64,000 bases of DNA, from NCBI GenBank assembly GCA_023393525.1, contig JAEWKZ010000079.1, positions 1 to 64,000 of the forward strand. Reading direction: 5' to 3'. Under the pieces are notes generated by a model, which saw only the letters and a list, made by a program, of their open reading frames with translations, searched no databases and was not told where the DNA came from. The first letter of the stretch is position 1. Each line of letters begins with the position of its first letter. This stretch comes from Pseudomonadota bacterium (GTDB lineage: Bacteria > Desulfobacterota > Desulfovibrionia > Desulfovibrionales > Desulfomicrobiaceae). Below, in pieces: positions 7,895-16,655 of the stretch. Made by a program: the position numbers and the translations under genes.

Positions 7895-9097
7895 CTAGTC
7901 CAGATGGATGGTCGGAACCACGCTCATGCCCAGCCGCAGCGGCTCGGTGGCATTGACCGGATCGAGGACGATCTTGACGGGAATGCGCTGCACGACCTTG
8001 ATGTAGTTGCCCATGGCGTTCTCGGGCGGAAACAGGGAAAAAACAGCGCCCGTCCCGGCCATGACCGACTCCACCCGTCCCGTGAACTCACGCCCGGAAA
8101 ACGTGTCCACGACCAGGGTCACGCGCTGCCCCGGACGGACCTTTTCCAGCTGGGTCTCCTTGAAATTGGCCGTGACCCAGAGCTTGTCTGGGTTCAGCGG
8201 CACCAGGGCCATGACCGGCTGCCCTGCGGCCACAAGCTGCCCAGCCTGTATCTTTTTCTTGGTCACATGCCCCCGGGCCGGGGCCAGAATGCGGGTGTAG
8301 CCAAGATCAAGCTCGGCCTTGCGCACCTTCTGCCGGGCAAGTTCCACCCGCGCCTCCTGGGCCCCCACTTCCAGGTCCTTGATGGAAGCGACCTCATGCC
8401 CGGTCTGGGCCAGGCCGATATTGGCCCGCAAGCGGGCCACGTCCTCGCTCAAAGACGCCACATTGCGCCCCGCGGCCCGGGCCCGGTCACGGGCCGCGCC
8501 GACCTGCGCCCTGGAACTGTCCAGAACGGACTGGGCCTCGTCGAAAACGGACTGGGCGATAATTCCGTCCTGCCGCAGTGTCGAAAGCCGGTTGAAATTG
8601 AGCTCCGCGTTCCTGAGTTCGGCCTCGGCCTGCAGCACCATCTGATCCGCCGCCGCCTCTTCCATCCGGGCCTGATCGAGGCTGCGCAGCAGGCTGTCGA
8701 GTTGGGCGCGCGCCCCCGTGACCTGGAATTCGGTCTGGCTGACCTGCAGCGGCACGCTCTTGCGCAGGGAGGCGAGCTGTGCCTCGGCTGCGGCCAGGTC
8801 GGCGCGGGCCTGGGCCACGCCGACCTCGTAGCCGACGGGATCAAGGGCCATGAGCGGCTGCCCCTCCTCTACCGGTTGATTGTCCTCGACCAGGTCCTCA
8901 ACGATATAGCCGTCCACGCGCGGCGTGATCTGATAGATTCGGCCATCCACAAAAGCGTCATCCGTGGTTACCCGGCCCATGCTACGTACGTACTGCACGG
9001 CCCCGAAAGCGGCGAGCGCAAAAAGCACCGCCAGCATGATGAAACGTTTGCGACCGACACGGTCATTGGTCAGAGGGGCATTCGAGTTGGTGGTCAT
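7895..9097 (-). CDS. emrA: HlyD/EmrA-family membrane fusion protein
   Basis: A 400-residue periplasmic adaptor: one N-terminal membrane helix (about 19-38), a barrel-sandwich hybrid half (VEEGQPLMALDP), a long alpha-helical hairpin rich in Ala, Gln and Glu (about 95-230), the second lipoyl half (TRILAPARGHVTKKK) and a beta-barrel domain. It links EmrB in the inner membrane to an outer-membrane exit duct. Start ATG 9097 has AAAGGA upstream. First gene of the emrAB pair, transcribed away from nothing else; a 75-nt gap separates it from the helicase gene upstream. Confidence 0.9.
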   Translation of the reverse strand: MTTNSNAPLTNDRVGRKRFIMLAVLFALAAFGAVQYVRSMGRVTTDDAFVDGRIYQITPRVDGYIVEDLVEDNQPVEEGQPLMALDPVGYEVGVAQARADLAAAEAQLASLRKSVPLQVSQTEFQVTGARAQLDSLLRSLDQARMEEAAADQMVLQAEAELRNAELNFNRLSTLRQDGIIAQSVFDEAQSVLDSSRAQVGAARDRARAAGRNVASLSEDVARLRANIGLAQTGHEVASIKDLEVGAQEARVELARQKVRKAELDLGYTRILAPARGHVTKKKIQAGQLVAAGQPVMALVPLNPDKLWVTANFKETQLEKVRPGQRVTLVVDTFSGREFTGRVESVMAGTGAVFSLFPPENAMGNYIKVVQRIPVKIVLDPVNATEPLRLGMSVVPTIHLD

Positions 9098-9172
9098 AAA
9101 CAGTCCTTTCTGCCTGATTTACATGCACGAAACGCGGTAAACCCGTCCGCCCCCCTTGGCAAGAGCGTAAGC

Positions 9173-12097
9173 CTATTCCTTTGGACGCCAATCCACGGGC
9201 AGACGCACGGTCTTTTCCGCCTTGTTGCGGAACAGGAGATGACCGTGGTGCAGCCCGTAGAGGAACAGGTCGCGGGTCACGGCCACATCCTGCCTGCAAT
9301 AGGTGATGATGTCGTCAATGCGCCCCTCCTTCCACCAGGCCAGGGCCTGCATGCCACTGGCGCTCTTGGCCGCGCCCAGGGTTTCGCGGGCCAGATGGTC
9401 CAGAGAAAGGCGATAGCCCAGCGACGCGTGAACGCTTCCCAGGATATCCAGCGTGGGCAGAGAGGAAAAATCGAAACGGCTCAGGCCGCCGAGCACCGCG
9501 TAGTCAAACTTGAGGATATTGAAACCGACCACCAGGTCAAATTCCACCAAATCGCCGACCAGACGCGGCACGTCCTCCTGCAGGTAGTCACGGAAATCGT
9601 TGCTCCCCGAGTCATAGACGACCACGCAGCTGACCCCCATCAGGTCGGCCCGGTGCCAACCGCCCACCTCCTGGGCCGAACGCCGGGTCTCCAGATCCAG
9701 CACCGCGAAACGAAATCCCTCGGGCAGGGCCGCAGCGCCTTGGACACGCTCAATTCCGGATTCGTCGCGAGTAGAACTCGATGCCGCGGGCCAGAAGGAA
9801 TCATGCCGCCCGGCGATCCGAGGCACCTCCGGCGCAACGGCCTCCTGCTGCGGGCCGTCCATGATTTCCTCCAACACCAGCAAGGCCGCGCCCTTGGCAA
9901 TGGGGCGGTTGCCCGAACCACATTTGGGCGAATGCACGCAGGCCGGGCAACCGTTTTCACAGGCGCAATCGCGGATCACGTCCTGGGTCCGTTCAAGCAA
10001 CAGTTCGTACGCCTCATAGGCCTGTCCGGCCAGCCCGCACCCGCCCGGGACTCCGTCATAGATGAACACGGCGGCGGAGCCGACCTGGGGATGGAAAGGA
10101 ATGGAAATTCCGCCCAGGTCGTTCCTGTCGGTCATGACCAAAAGGGGCATCATGCCGATGGCCGCGTGCTCCAGGGCATGAATGCCGCCCATGAAATGAG
10201 CCATCACCCCCTCCACCCTCCGTCTGACGGACTCGGGGATGGCGATCCAGACCCCTCGCGTCTCGAACACCAGGGGCTCCATATCAAGAGGTGCCGTGCC
10301 CAGATTCCGCCCGCCGCGCGTACTGATGCGGTCATATCCCGTAACCTGGTCCGTGACCTTGAGCCGCCCGAGACTGACCATGGCCCCGAACACGGGCCGT
10401 GAGGCGCTCACTTCGATAATCTCCGTACTCTTCTCGTGCCGTACCCGGGTGTAGTAGGAAACCTTGGTCCGCCGCGCCTTGGCCATCCCGGTCTGAAGGT
10501 CAAGGTCCACGACCACGTAGGTCACGCCCCGGTGCAGATAGACTGCGCCGGGATGGGTTTCGAGCACCGCGCGAAAGCCGTCCACCGTGCCGATGCGCTC
10601 TCCGCTGTCCATGTCCATGATCACCACGGTCGAACCGGTGCCGCGCAGGGCCACGCCGCGATGGGGCTGTCTGGTTTTGGAAAAGAACTCCAGCCCGTCC
10701 CGGCTCTGCAGGAGCTGTCCGTCCCTCACCAGCTCCGCGACGAGTCCCTGGTTTTCGCCGACCAACGGATCGTCCGCGCGCAGTGAAGCCTCGGCTGCGG
10801 CGCATTGCAGGTGCCGGGCTGCGATGGACGGATTGCGCGGATTGATGACGGCCCGTTCGGGCTTCAGCGCGAAAAATTCATCCGGATGGTGCATGAAGTA
10901 CTGATCCAGGGCGTCCTCATGGCCGACAAGAAACGTTGCCGCCTCCCGCCCTCCGCGACCGACGCGACCGGAACGCTGCAACGTGGCCATGATGGAACCG
11001 GGATAGCCGACCAGGATGCACACATCGAGGCCGCCGATGTCGATGCCAAGCTCCAGAGCGCTGGTCGAAACCACGGCCAGCAGGTCTCCCGACGAAAGCC
11101 GGGCCTCGATCTCGCGCCGCTCCTCCGGCAAAAACCCGGCCCGATAGGCGCAAATGCGCTCCCGTTCCGCGCTCTCGCGCTCCCCGGCCCACAAGGCGAT
11201 GAGTTCGGTCATGCGCCGCGACTTGCAGTACACGATGGTCCGCAGGCCCAGCGCCAGCGCTTCCTGCAGGAGCCCGATGGCCTTCCGGGCGGCCCCGTCC
11301 ACGCCGTCCAGGAGCAGCATGTGTTTCGGCGGGCTGGCGGCCGTGCCCTCCAGTACCGCGCTGATGGCCAGCCCGGTCAAGTCGGAGGCCAATTCCTCGG
11401 GATTGGCGATGGTCGCCGAGGAACAGACAAAGGTCGGGTTCGCGCCGTGGAGACGGCAAAGCCGGACCAGACGGCGGAACACCCAGGCCATGTGCGAACC
11501 CATGACTCCGCGATAGGTGTGCACCTCGTCCACGACCACGAATTTGAGATTGGCGAAAAACTCCGCCCATTGCTCGTGGCTGGGCAGAATCCCGAGGTGC
11601 AGCATGTCCGGGTTGGTGAAAAGCACGTTGGGCGGGTTCCTGCGGATGCGGGAGCGTTGCGAAGACGAGGTGTCCCCGTCGTAGATGGCCGAAGTGGGCG
11701 TGGGAAAGAGGCTGGCGGCCAGGGTGTCCAGGGCCCGGCGCTGATCCTGGGCCAGGGCTTTCAGGGGAAAAAGGTACAGGGCGCGGGTCCGACGGTCGGC
11801 GTGGCAGGCTTCAAGGACGGGCAGATTGTAAATGAGGGACTTGCCGCTGGCCGTGGGCGTGGCCACGACCACATGCCTGCCGGAACGGATCAGGTTCACG
11901 GCCAGGGCCTGGTGCTCGTAGAGCGCCCTCACGCCCAGCAAATCGAGACTCCGCCGCACCGGACCGGGCCATGGCCGCTCAGGAACGCCGAATCGCGCGG
12001 CCTGCGCCGGAAAAAAACGCCTGCCCGCCACATTCGCGGCCAGCCAGGCAGTCCGTTCCACCCGTGCCAGAAACTCGGCGACAGATGCCTCGCTCAT
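9173..12097 (-). CDS. mrfA: MrfA-MrfB fusion: DEVH helicase with C-terminal DEDD exonuclease domain
   Basis: A 974-residue protein. Residues 1-700 form a superfamily 2 helicase of the YprA/MrfA type: Walker A TPTASGKS (80-87), DEVH (190-193), SSAT motif III, a QRSGRVGRGG motif VI. A cysteine cluster follows (C711, C713, C717, C720, C726), as in the MZB/DUF1998 zinc-binding region. From 795 a second domain resembles YprB/MrfB, a DnaQ-like exonuclease: D801 and E803 in LDLE, then GFNILKFDY (D865) and YCRQDV (Y933, D937), giving an apparently complete DEDDy site. In Bacillus the two are separate proteins acting in mitomycin C damage repair. Start ATG 12097, 9 nt after the regulator gene. Confidence 0.87.
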   Translation of the reverse strand: MSEASVAEFLARVERTAWLAANVAGRRFFPAQAARFGVPERPWPGPVRRSLDLLGVRALYEHQALAVNLIRSGRHVVVATPTASGKSLIYNLPVLEACHADRRTRALYLFPLKALAQDQRRALDTLAASLFPTPTSAIYDGDTSSSQRSRIRRNPPNVLFTNPDMLHLGILPSHEQWAEFFANLKFVVVDEVHTYRGVMGSHMAWVFRRLVRLCRLHGANPTFVCSSATIANPEELASDLTGLAISAVLEGTAASPPKHMLLLDGVDGAARKAIGLLQEALALGLRTIVYCKSRRMTELIALWAGERESAERERICAYRAGFLPEERREIEARLSSGDLLAVVSTSALELGIDIGGLDVCILVGYPGSIMATLQRSGRVGRGGREAATFLVGHEDALDQYFMHHPDEFFALKPERAVINPRNPSIAARHLQCAAAEASLRADDPLVGENQGLVAELVRDGQLLQSRDGLEFFSKTRQPHRGVALRGTGSTVVIMDMDSGERIGTVDGFRAVLETHPGAVYLHRGVTYVVVDLDLQTGMAKARRTKVSYYTRVRHEKSTEIIEVSASRPVFGAMVSLGRLKVTDQVTGYDRISTRGGRNLGTAPLDMEPLVFETRGVWIAIPESVRRRVEGVMAHFMGGIHALEHAAIGMMPLLVMTDRNDLGGISIPFHPQVGSAAVFIYDGVPGGCGLAGQAYEAYELLLERTQDVIRDCACENGCPACVHSPKCGSGNRPIAKGAALLVLEEIMDGPQQEAVAPEVPRIAGRHDSFWPAASSSTRDESGIERVQGAAALPEGFRFAVLDLETRRSAQEVGGWHRADLMGVSCVVVYDSGSNDFRDYLQEDVPRLVGDLVEFDLVVGFNILKFDYAVLGGLSRFDFSSLPTLDILGSVHASLGYRLSLDHLARETLGAAKSASGMQALAWWKEGRIDDIITYCRQDVAVTRDLFLYGLHHGHLLFRNKAEKTVRLPVDWRPKE

Positions 12098-12106
12098 GGC
12101 TGCTCG

Positions 12107-13483
12107 CTAGTTCTTTGCCGTGATCTTGTATTTCTTGAGCTTGTACTGCAGCAGGCTCTTGGAAACGTCGAGAAGCTCGGCCGTCTTGACCTGCACGAAA
12201 CCGGAATGGACCATGGCGCGCCGGATGAGGGCCGCCTCGATCTTTTCCAGGGTTTCGGAGAGGTTGACCTTGAGCGGGAGCAGGTCCACGGCGCTCTTGA
12301 ACTGCGTCTCCTCATCGCGAAGCTCCGGCGGCAGGTCGTCGACGTCGATGACGTCGTGGCTGGACAGCACCACGCAGCGCTCGATGACGTTCTCGAGCTG
12401 GCGCACGTTGCCCGGCCACTCGTAGGCGCAAAGGTAGTCGATGGCGCCGGGGGTGAAGCCGCTGACCTGCCGGTTGTTCTCGAGGGAAAACTTGCGCAGG
12501 AAGTGGCTGGCCAGGATGGCGATGTCCTCCCGCCGCTCGCGCAGGGGCGGCAGGTGTATGTTGACCACGTTCAAGCGGTAGAAAAGGTCCTCGCGGAACC
12601 TGCCGGCCACGATCTCTTCCTGCAGGTTCTTGTTGGTGGCCGCGACCAGACGGAAATCCACGGCGATGGTCTCGGTCCCGCCGACCCGCTCAATGACGCG
12701 CTCCTGCAGAACGCGCAGGAGCTTGACCTGCATCTCCTGGGAAAGTTCGCCGATTTCATCCAGAAAAAGGGTCCCGCCCTGGGCCAGTTCGAAACGACCG
12801 CGTTTCAAGGCCGTGGCGCCGGTGAAGGAACCTTTTTCGTGCCCGAACAGCTCGCTTTCCAGCACGCCCGGATTGAGCGACATGCAGTTGACGGAGATGA
12901 AAGGCATGTCCTTGCGATCCGAGGCGACATGGATGGCCCTGGCCACCAGCTCCTTGCCCGTGCCGGATTCGCCGGTGACCAGCACGTTGCTGCGCGTCGG
13001 CGCGACCTTGCCGGCCAGGGTCAACACGTCCTGGATGGGCTTGGAGTTTCCGACGATGGTCTCCTTGCCGAACTTCTCGGCCAGGCTCTCGCGCAGCAGG
13101 CGGTTCTGCTGCTCGGCGCGGGAAAGCTTCAGGGCCTTGCCCACCGAAAGCAGTATCTCGTCATTGGAGAAAGGCTTGGTGATGTAGTCGAAGGCCCCAC
13201 CCTTCATGGCCTCCACGGCGCGGTCGATGGTCCCGAAAGCGGTCATGATCATGACCGGAACATGTGGATGACGCTTGCGCACCGTCTCCAGGACCTGCTG
13301 ACCGGTCATGCCGGGCATCTTCATGTCGGTGATGACCACGTCGACCTCGGATTCGTCGAGAAAGGTCATGGCCATGACCGGGTCGCCCAGGGCTGTGACC
13401 GTGTAGCCTTCCTCCTCAAGGATGGCTTCCAGCACAAGGAGATAATTCTTTTCGTCGTCGATGATCAGTATGTGATTGCCCAT
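12107..13483 (-). CDS. Sigma54-dependent NtrC-family response regulator
   Basis: A 458-residue regulator with three domains: receiver (1-120, phospho-acceptor D53, acidic pair D9/D10, K103 in TKPF), AAA+ sigma54-interaction domain (about 143-370; Walker A GESGTGKE 171-178, Walker B LFLDEIGE 239-246, arginine region GRFREDLFYRLNV), and a C-terminal helix-turn-helix of Fis type. The sigma54-contact loop reads GSFTGA instead of the usual GAFTGA (218-223). It pairs with the sensor kinase gene directly upstream (gap 12 nt). No target operon with a clear sigma54 promoter was identified in the window. Confidence 0.94.
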   Translation of the reverse strand: MGNHILIIDDEKNYLLVLEAILEEEGYTVTALGDPVMAMTFLDESEVDVVITDMKMPGMTGQQVLETVRKRHPHVPVMIMTAFGTIDRAVEAMKGGAFDYITKPFSNDEILLSVGKALKLSRAEQQNRLLRESLAEKFGKETIVGNSKPIQDVLTLAGKVAPTRSNVLVTGESGTGKELVARAIHVASDRKDMPFISVNCMSLNPGVLESELFGHEKGSFTGATALKRGRFELAQGGTLFLDEIGELSQEMQVKLLRVLQERVIERVGGTETIAVDFRLVAATNKNLQEEIVAGRFREDLFYRLNVVNIHLPPLRERREDIAILASHFLRKFSLENNRQVSGFTPGAIDYLCAYEWPGNVRQLENVIERCVVLSSHDVIDVDDLPPELRDEETQFKSAVDLLPLKVNLSETLEKIEAALIRRAMVHSGFVQVKTAELLDVSKSLLQYKLKKYKITAKN

Positions 13484-13495
13484 GTCTGGTACCCG

Positions 13496-14932
13496 CTAGC
13501 AGGACTCGGAAAAAATCACCAGGGCCTCGGCTCCTCCATGGGGGCCGTTCCGCAGGATCATTTCCGCGCCGTGAATCTGAAAAATGGAACTGGTGATGGC
13601 CAGGCCCAGGCCCGTGCCCGTGTCCTTGGTCGTGAAAAATGGCTCCACGTAGCGATCCAGCTGCTTGGAGTCAAAACCCGGGCCGGTATCCTGGACCAGC
13701 ACGGCCATCTGCCCTTCATGGCAGAGCGGCGCGATCCTGACCTGTCCTCCTTCCCGGCAGGCCTGGATGGCGTTGCTGATCAGGTTGTAAAAGCCGCGAT
13801 AGAGCAGATCCCGGTCGCCCTGGACGACATACCCCGCCGGCAGGCTGCTCTCCACCTCGACCCCGTGCTCCTGGCCCTCCTGAGTCAGAAAGCCCACGGC
13901 ATGACGCACGACCTTTTCCAGGTCCACATCCTCCAGGGAGGGTTGGCGGGGCCGCGCGTAGTCGAGAAAATCGTTCACCGTCTGGCTCAGGCGCTTGGAT
14001 TCATGGAAAACGGCCTCCAGCATCTTGACGTTGGCTCCGCCCTCCGCCTTCTGGCGTTTGAGCAGAAGCTCCGCGCTGCTGCGGATGATGCCCAGGGGGT
14101 TGCGGATCTCGTGGGCGATGCTGGCCACCATGCGCCCCATGGATGCGAGTTTTTCGTTCTGGAGCAGCTCCTTTTCCAGACGGTCCTTGTCCCTGAGTCT
14201 CTCGTCCAGGACCCGGTCAGCCTTGCGGATGAGAAAGAAAATCAGCCCGTACAGGGCCGCCGAGCCCAGAAAGGTGGTCAGGATGATCAGCCGCTGCAGA
14301 TGCAGCACGGTTTCGTAATCGCTGGTGATGTCCTGGGTCACTTCGAGGATGCCCAGCAGCGGCCCCGGCTGGTCCCGGAAGCGCAGGTCGCGCTCGGCGC
14401 GAAGCGGGTACACGGTGCGCAGCACCACATCCTTGTCTTCGAGCTTGAAGGCGGCGATCACGTCCCAGATGCTCAAGGAATTCAAGAGCTCAAAGCTGAC
14501 CTTGCCGCTCTCTATGCCCTCCTGCACGGCCTTTCCGCCCAGCTCGTTGTTGCCGACCTCCTCCACGTTGGTGCTGAAGGCGACCTCGTTCTGTTCGTCG
14601 TAGATACGCAGATCAAGCACATGAAACGAATGCGTGGTGGATTCGATGACCTGTTCCAGGCGTTCGTACTGATCCTTGCGCTTGAGCTCCACGCGCCCGA
14701 AGCCGAGCACCACCGGAAGGGTGAAGCGCCTGTAGATCTGATGGTTGAGGTTCTCCGCCAACAGGCGGGCGAAGGCCTGATTCTTCTTCAGCAGGGCGCT
14801 CTTGGCGTAGTTGGTCATGAACACCGACATGAGGCTGCTTGAGCCCAGAATCAGCACCAGCGTGCTGATGGACAGGAACTTGACCAGCTGGAAAGGGTGG
14901 GCCGGATCGACGCGAAAGGGATTGAGCTTCAT
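13496..14932 (-). CDS. Membrane sensor histidine kinase
   Basis: A 478-residue kinase: a membrane helix near residues 20-40, a periplasmic sensing region of about 185 residues, a second helix near 235-255, a dimerisation/phosphoacceptor domain (SIAHEIRNPLGIIRS) and an HATPase domain with N-box NLISNAIQA, DTGPGF and GTGLGLAI. Partner of the NtrC-type regulator downstream; signal unknown. Start uncertain: ATG 14932 gives a normal MKLNPFR beginning but has no clear ribosome site; GTG 14977 would add 15 residues and has none either. Confidence 0.9.
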   Translation of the reverse strand: MKLNPFRVDPAHPFQLVKFLSISTLVLILGSSSLMSVFMTNYAKSALLKKNQAFARLLAENLNHQIYRRFTLPVVLGFGRVELKRKDQYERLEQVIESTTHSFHVLDLRIYDEQNEVAFSTNVEEVGNNELGGKAVQEGIESGKVSFELLNSLSIWDVIAAFKLEDKDVVLRTVYPLRAERDLRFRDQPGPLLGILEVTQDITSDYETVLHLQRLIILTTFLGSAALYGLIFFLIRKADRVLDERLRDKDRLEKELLQNEKLASMGRMVASIAHEIRNPLGIIRSSAELLLKRQKAEGGANVKMLEAVFHESKRLSQTVNDFLDYARPRQPSLEDVDLEKVVRHAVGFLTQEGQEHGVEVESSLPAGYVVQGDRDLLYRGFYNLISNAIQACREGGQVRIAPLCHEGQMAVLVQDTGPGFDSKQLDRYVEPFFTTKDTGTGLGLAITSSIFQIHGAEMILRNGPHGGAEALVIFSESC

Positions 14933-15016
14933 GCTTTGGCCGAGGTCAAAAATGTGGATGGGCGAGGTGCCCGGCACGGGCCGGGGCTCGCGGCCCCGGG
15001 ACTTCTTGTGTTAGGT

Positions 15017-16642
15017 TCAGGATTCCCGCCGGTCAAGACAGTGACGGATGAGCCCCCGGGTCGAAGCGTCGTGGTCGGCCGCAGTCTCTCCGCGAAGCTC
15101 GGGCAGGATGACGCCTGCCAGCTGCTTGCCCAGCTCCACGCCCATCTGGTCGAAGGAGTTGATGCCCCAGATGACGCCCTGCACGAAAATCTTGTGCTCG
15201 TACATGGCGATGAGGCTGCCCAGCACGCGCGGGGTGAGGCGATCATAGAGCAGGGAATTGCTTGGCCGGTTGCCCGGAAATGTCTTGTGCGGAGCCAGCG
15301 CCGCCCGGGCTTCGGGCGAAAGGCCCGCCAATTCCGCGTCAGCCTCGGCCAGGGTGCGGCCACGCATGAGCGCCTCGGTCTGGGCCAGAAAATTGGCCAG
15401 CAAAATGGTGTGGTGCTCGCCGATTGCGTGCAGCGGATTGACCGCGACCAGAAAATCGCACGGAACAACGCTCGTGCCCTGGTGCAGGAGCTGATAGAAA
15501 GCGTGCTGGCCGTTGGTGCCGGGCTCTCCCCACAGGATCGGGCCCGTGGCGTGGGTCACGGGCAGACCGTCGCGGGTCACGCCCTTGCCGTTGCTCTCCA
15601 TGTCCGCCTGTTGCAGGTACGCGGGCAGCAACGCCAGATATTGATCGTAGGGCAGCACGGCATGCGCCTCGAAACCCTGGAAATTGCGGTACCATATGCC
15701 CAAAAGCGCCAGCAGCACGGGAATGTTGCGCTCCAAGGGGGTCGTGCGGAAATGCCTGTCCATATCCCTGGCCCCGGCCAGAAATTCGCGAAAATTCTCC
15801 ATGCCCACGGCCAGGGCGATGGGCAGGCCGATGCAGGACCACAGGGAGTAGCGCCCCCCGACCCAATCCCAGAAGGCGAACATGTTGGCCGGGTCGATGC
15901 CGAACGCCCTGACCGCGGCTTCGTTGGTGGACAGGGCCACGAAATGCCTGGCCACGTCGGCTTCCTTCGCGCCGCCGCGCAGAAACCAGTCGCGGGCGGT
16001 GTGGGCGTTGGTCAGCGTCTCCTGGGTGGTGAAAGTCTTGGAGGCGATGATGAAAAGCGTGCTCTCGGGACGCACCCGGCCCAGCACCTGGGCCACATGC
16101 GTGCCGTCGATGTTGGACACAAAATGGAAATTCAGATCCGGCTGGCGGTAGAAGTCCAAAGCTGCCGTGACCATGCGCGGCCCCAGGTCCGAACCGCCGA
16201 TGCCGATGTTGACCACGTCCGTGATGCGCTCACCCGTGAAGCCCTTCCACTCTCCGGAGCGCATCCTGGCCGTGAACCCCTCCATCTGGTCCAGAACCCC
16301 GTGCACCTGCTCCACCACATTCACGCCGTCGAGAAGGATGGCCTCGTCGGCGTCAGCACGCAGGGCCACGTGCAGCACGGCCCTGTTTTCAGTGGTGTTG
16401 ATGCGCCGACCGGAAAACATGGCCTCCATCCGTCCGGCCACGTCCGCCTCGCGGGCCAGTTCGAAAAGCAGGCCCATGGTCTTGCCCGTGATTCTGTTCT
16501 TGGAATAATCCAGGAACAGACCGGCGCCCTGCGCCGAAAAGCGGTCGAAGCGCCCCGGATCGCGATCAAAAAGTTCCCGCATGGGCGCGACTTCCGCCAC
16601 ATGTCCGCCAAGAGCTTTCCAGGAGGAAGACTGGTCAATCAC
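15017..16642 (-). CDS. pgi: Glucose-6-phosphate isomerase
   Basis: A 541-residue enzyme interconverting glucose 6-phosphate and fructose 6-phosphate. The two family signatures are clear: the SIS-fold IGIGGSDLGPRM sugar-phosphate site, and GPILWGEPGTNGQHAFYQLL with the active-site segment following. Start is GTG 16642 with GGAGG upstream. It lies 13 nt after the aminotransferase stop, so the two are probably co-transcribed. The length is close to that of the E. coli enzyme. Confidence 0.97.
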   Translation of the reverse strand: MIDQSSSWKALGGHVAEVAPMRELFDRDPGRFDRFSAQGAGLFLDYSKNRITGKTMGLLFELAREADVAGRMEAMFSGRRINTTENRAVLHVALRADADEAILLDGVNVVEQVHGVLDQMEGFTARMRSGEWKGFTGERITDVVNIGIGGSDLGPRMVTAALDFYRQPDLNFHFVSNIDGTHVAQVLGRVRPESTLFIIASKTFTTQETLTNAHTARDWFLRGGAKEADVARHFVALSTNEAAVRAFGIDPANMFAFWDWVGGRYSLWSCIGLPIALAVGMENFREFLAGARDMDRHFRTTPLERNIPVLLALLGIWYRNFQGFEAHAVLPYDQYLALLPAYLQQADMESNGKGVTRDGLPVTHATGPILWGEPGTNGQHAFYQLLHQGTSVVPCDFLVAVNPLHAIGEHHTILLANFLAQTEALMRGRTLAEADAELAGLSPEARAALAPHKTFPGNRPSNSLLYDRLTPRVLGSLIAMYEHKIFVQGVIWGINSFDQMGVELGKQLAGVILPELRGETAADHDASTRGLIRHCLDRRES

Positions 16643-16655
16643 GGGGCACCTCCGG

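Noticed and set aside
6185..10402. A 1405-codon open frame on the plus strand
   Set aside because: It is antisense to emrB, emrA and the helicase gene, which have clear families. Long antisense frames are expected with the strong GC codon bias; the translation is His/Gln/Gly-rich and has no domain.
10805..14842. A 1345-codon open frame on the plus strand
   Set aside because: Same reason: it mirrors the helicase, the sigma54 regulator and the sensor kinase, all well supported on the minus strand.
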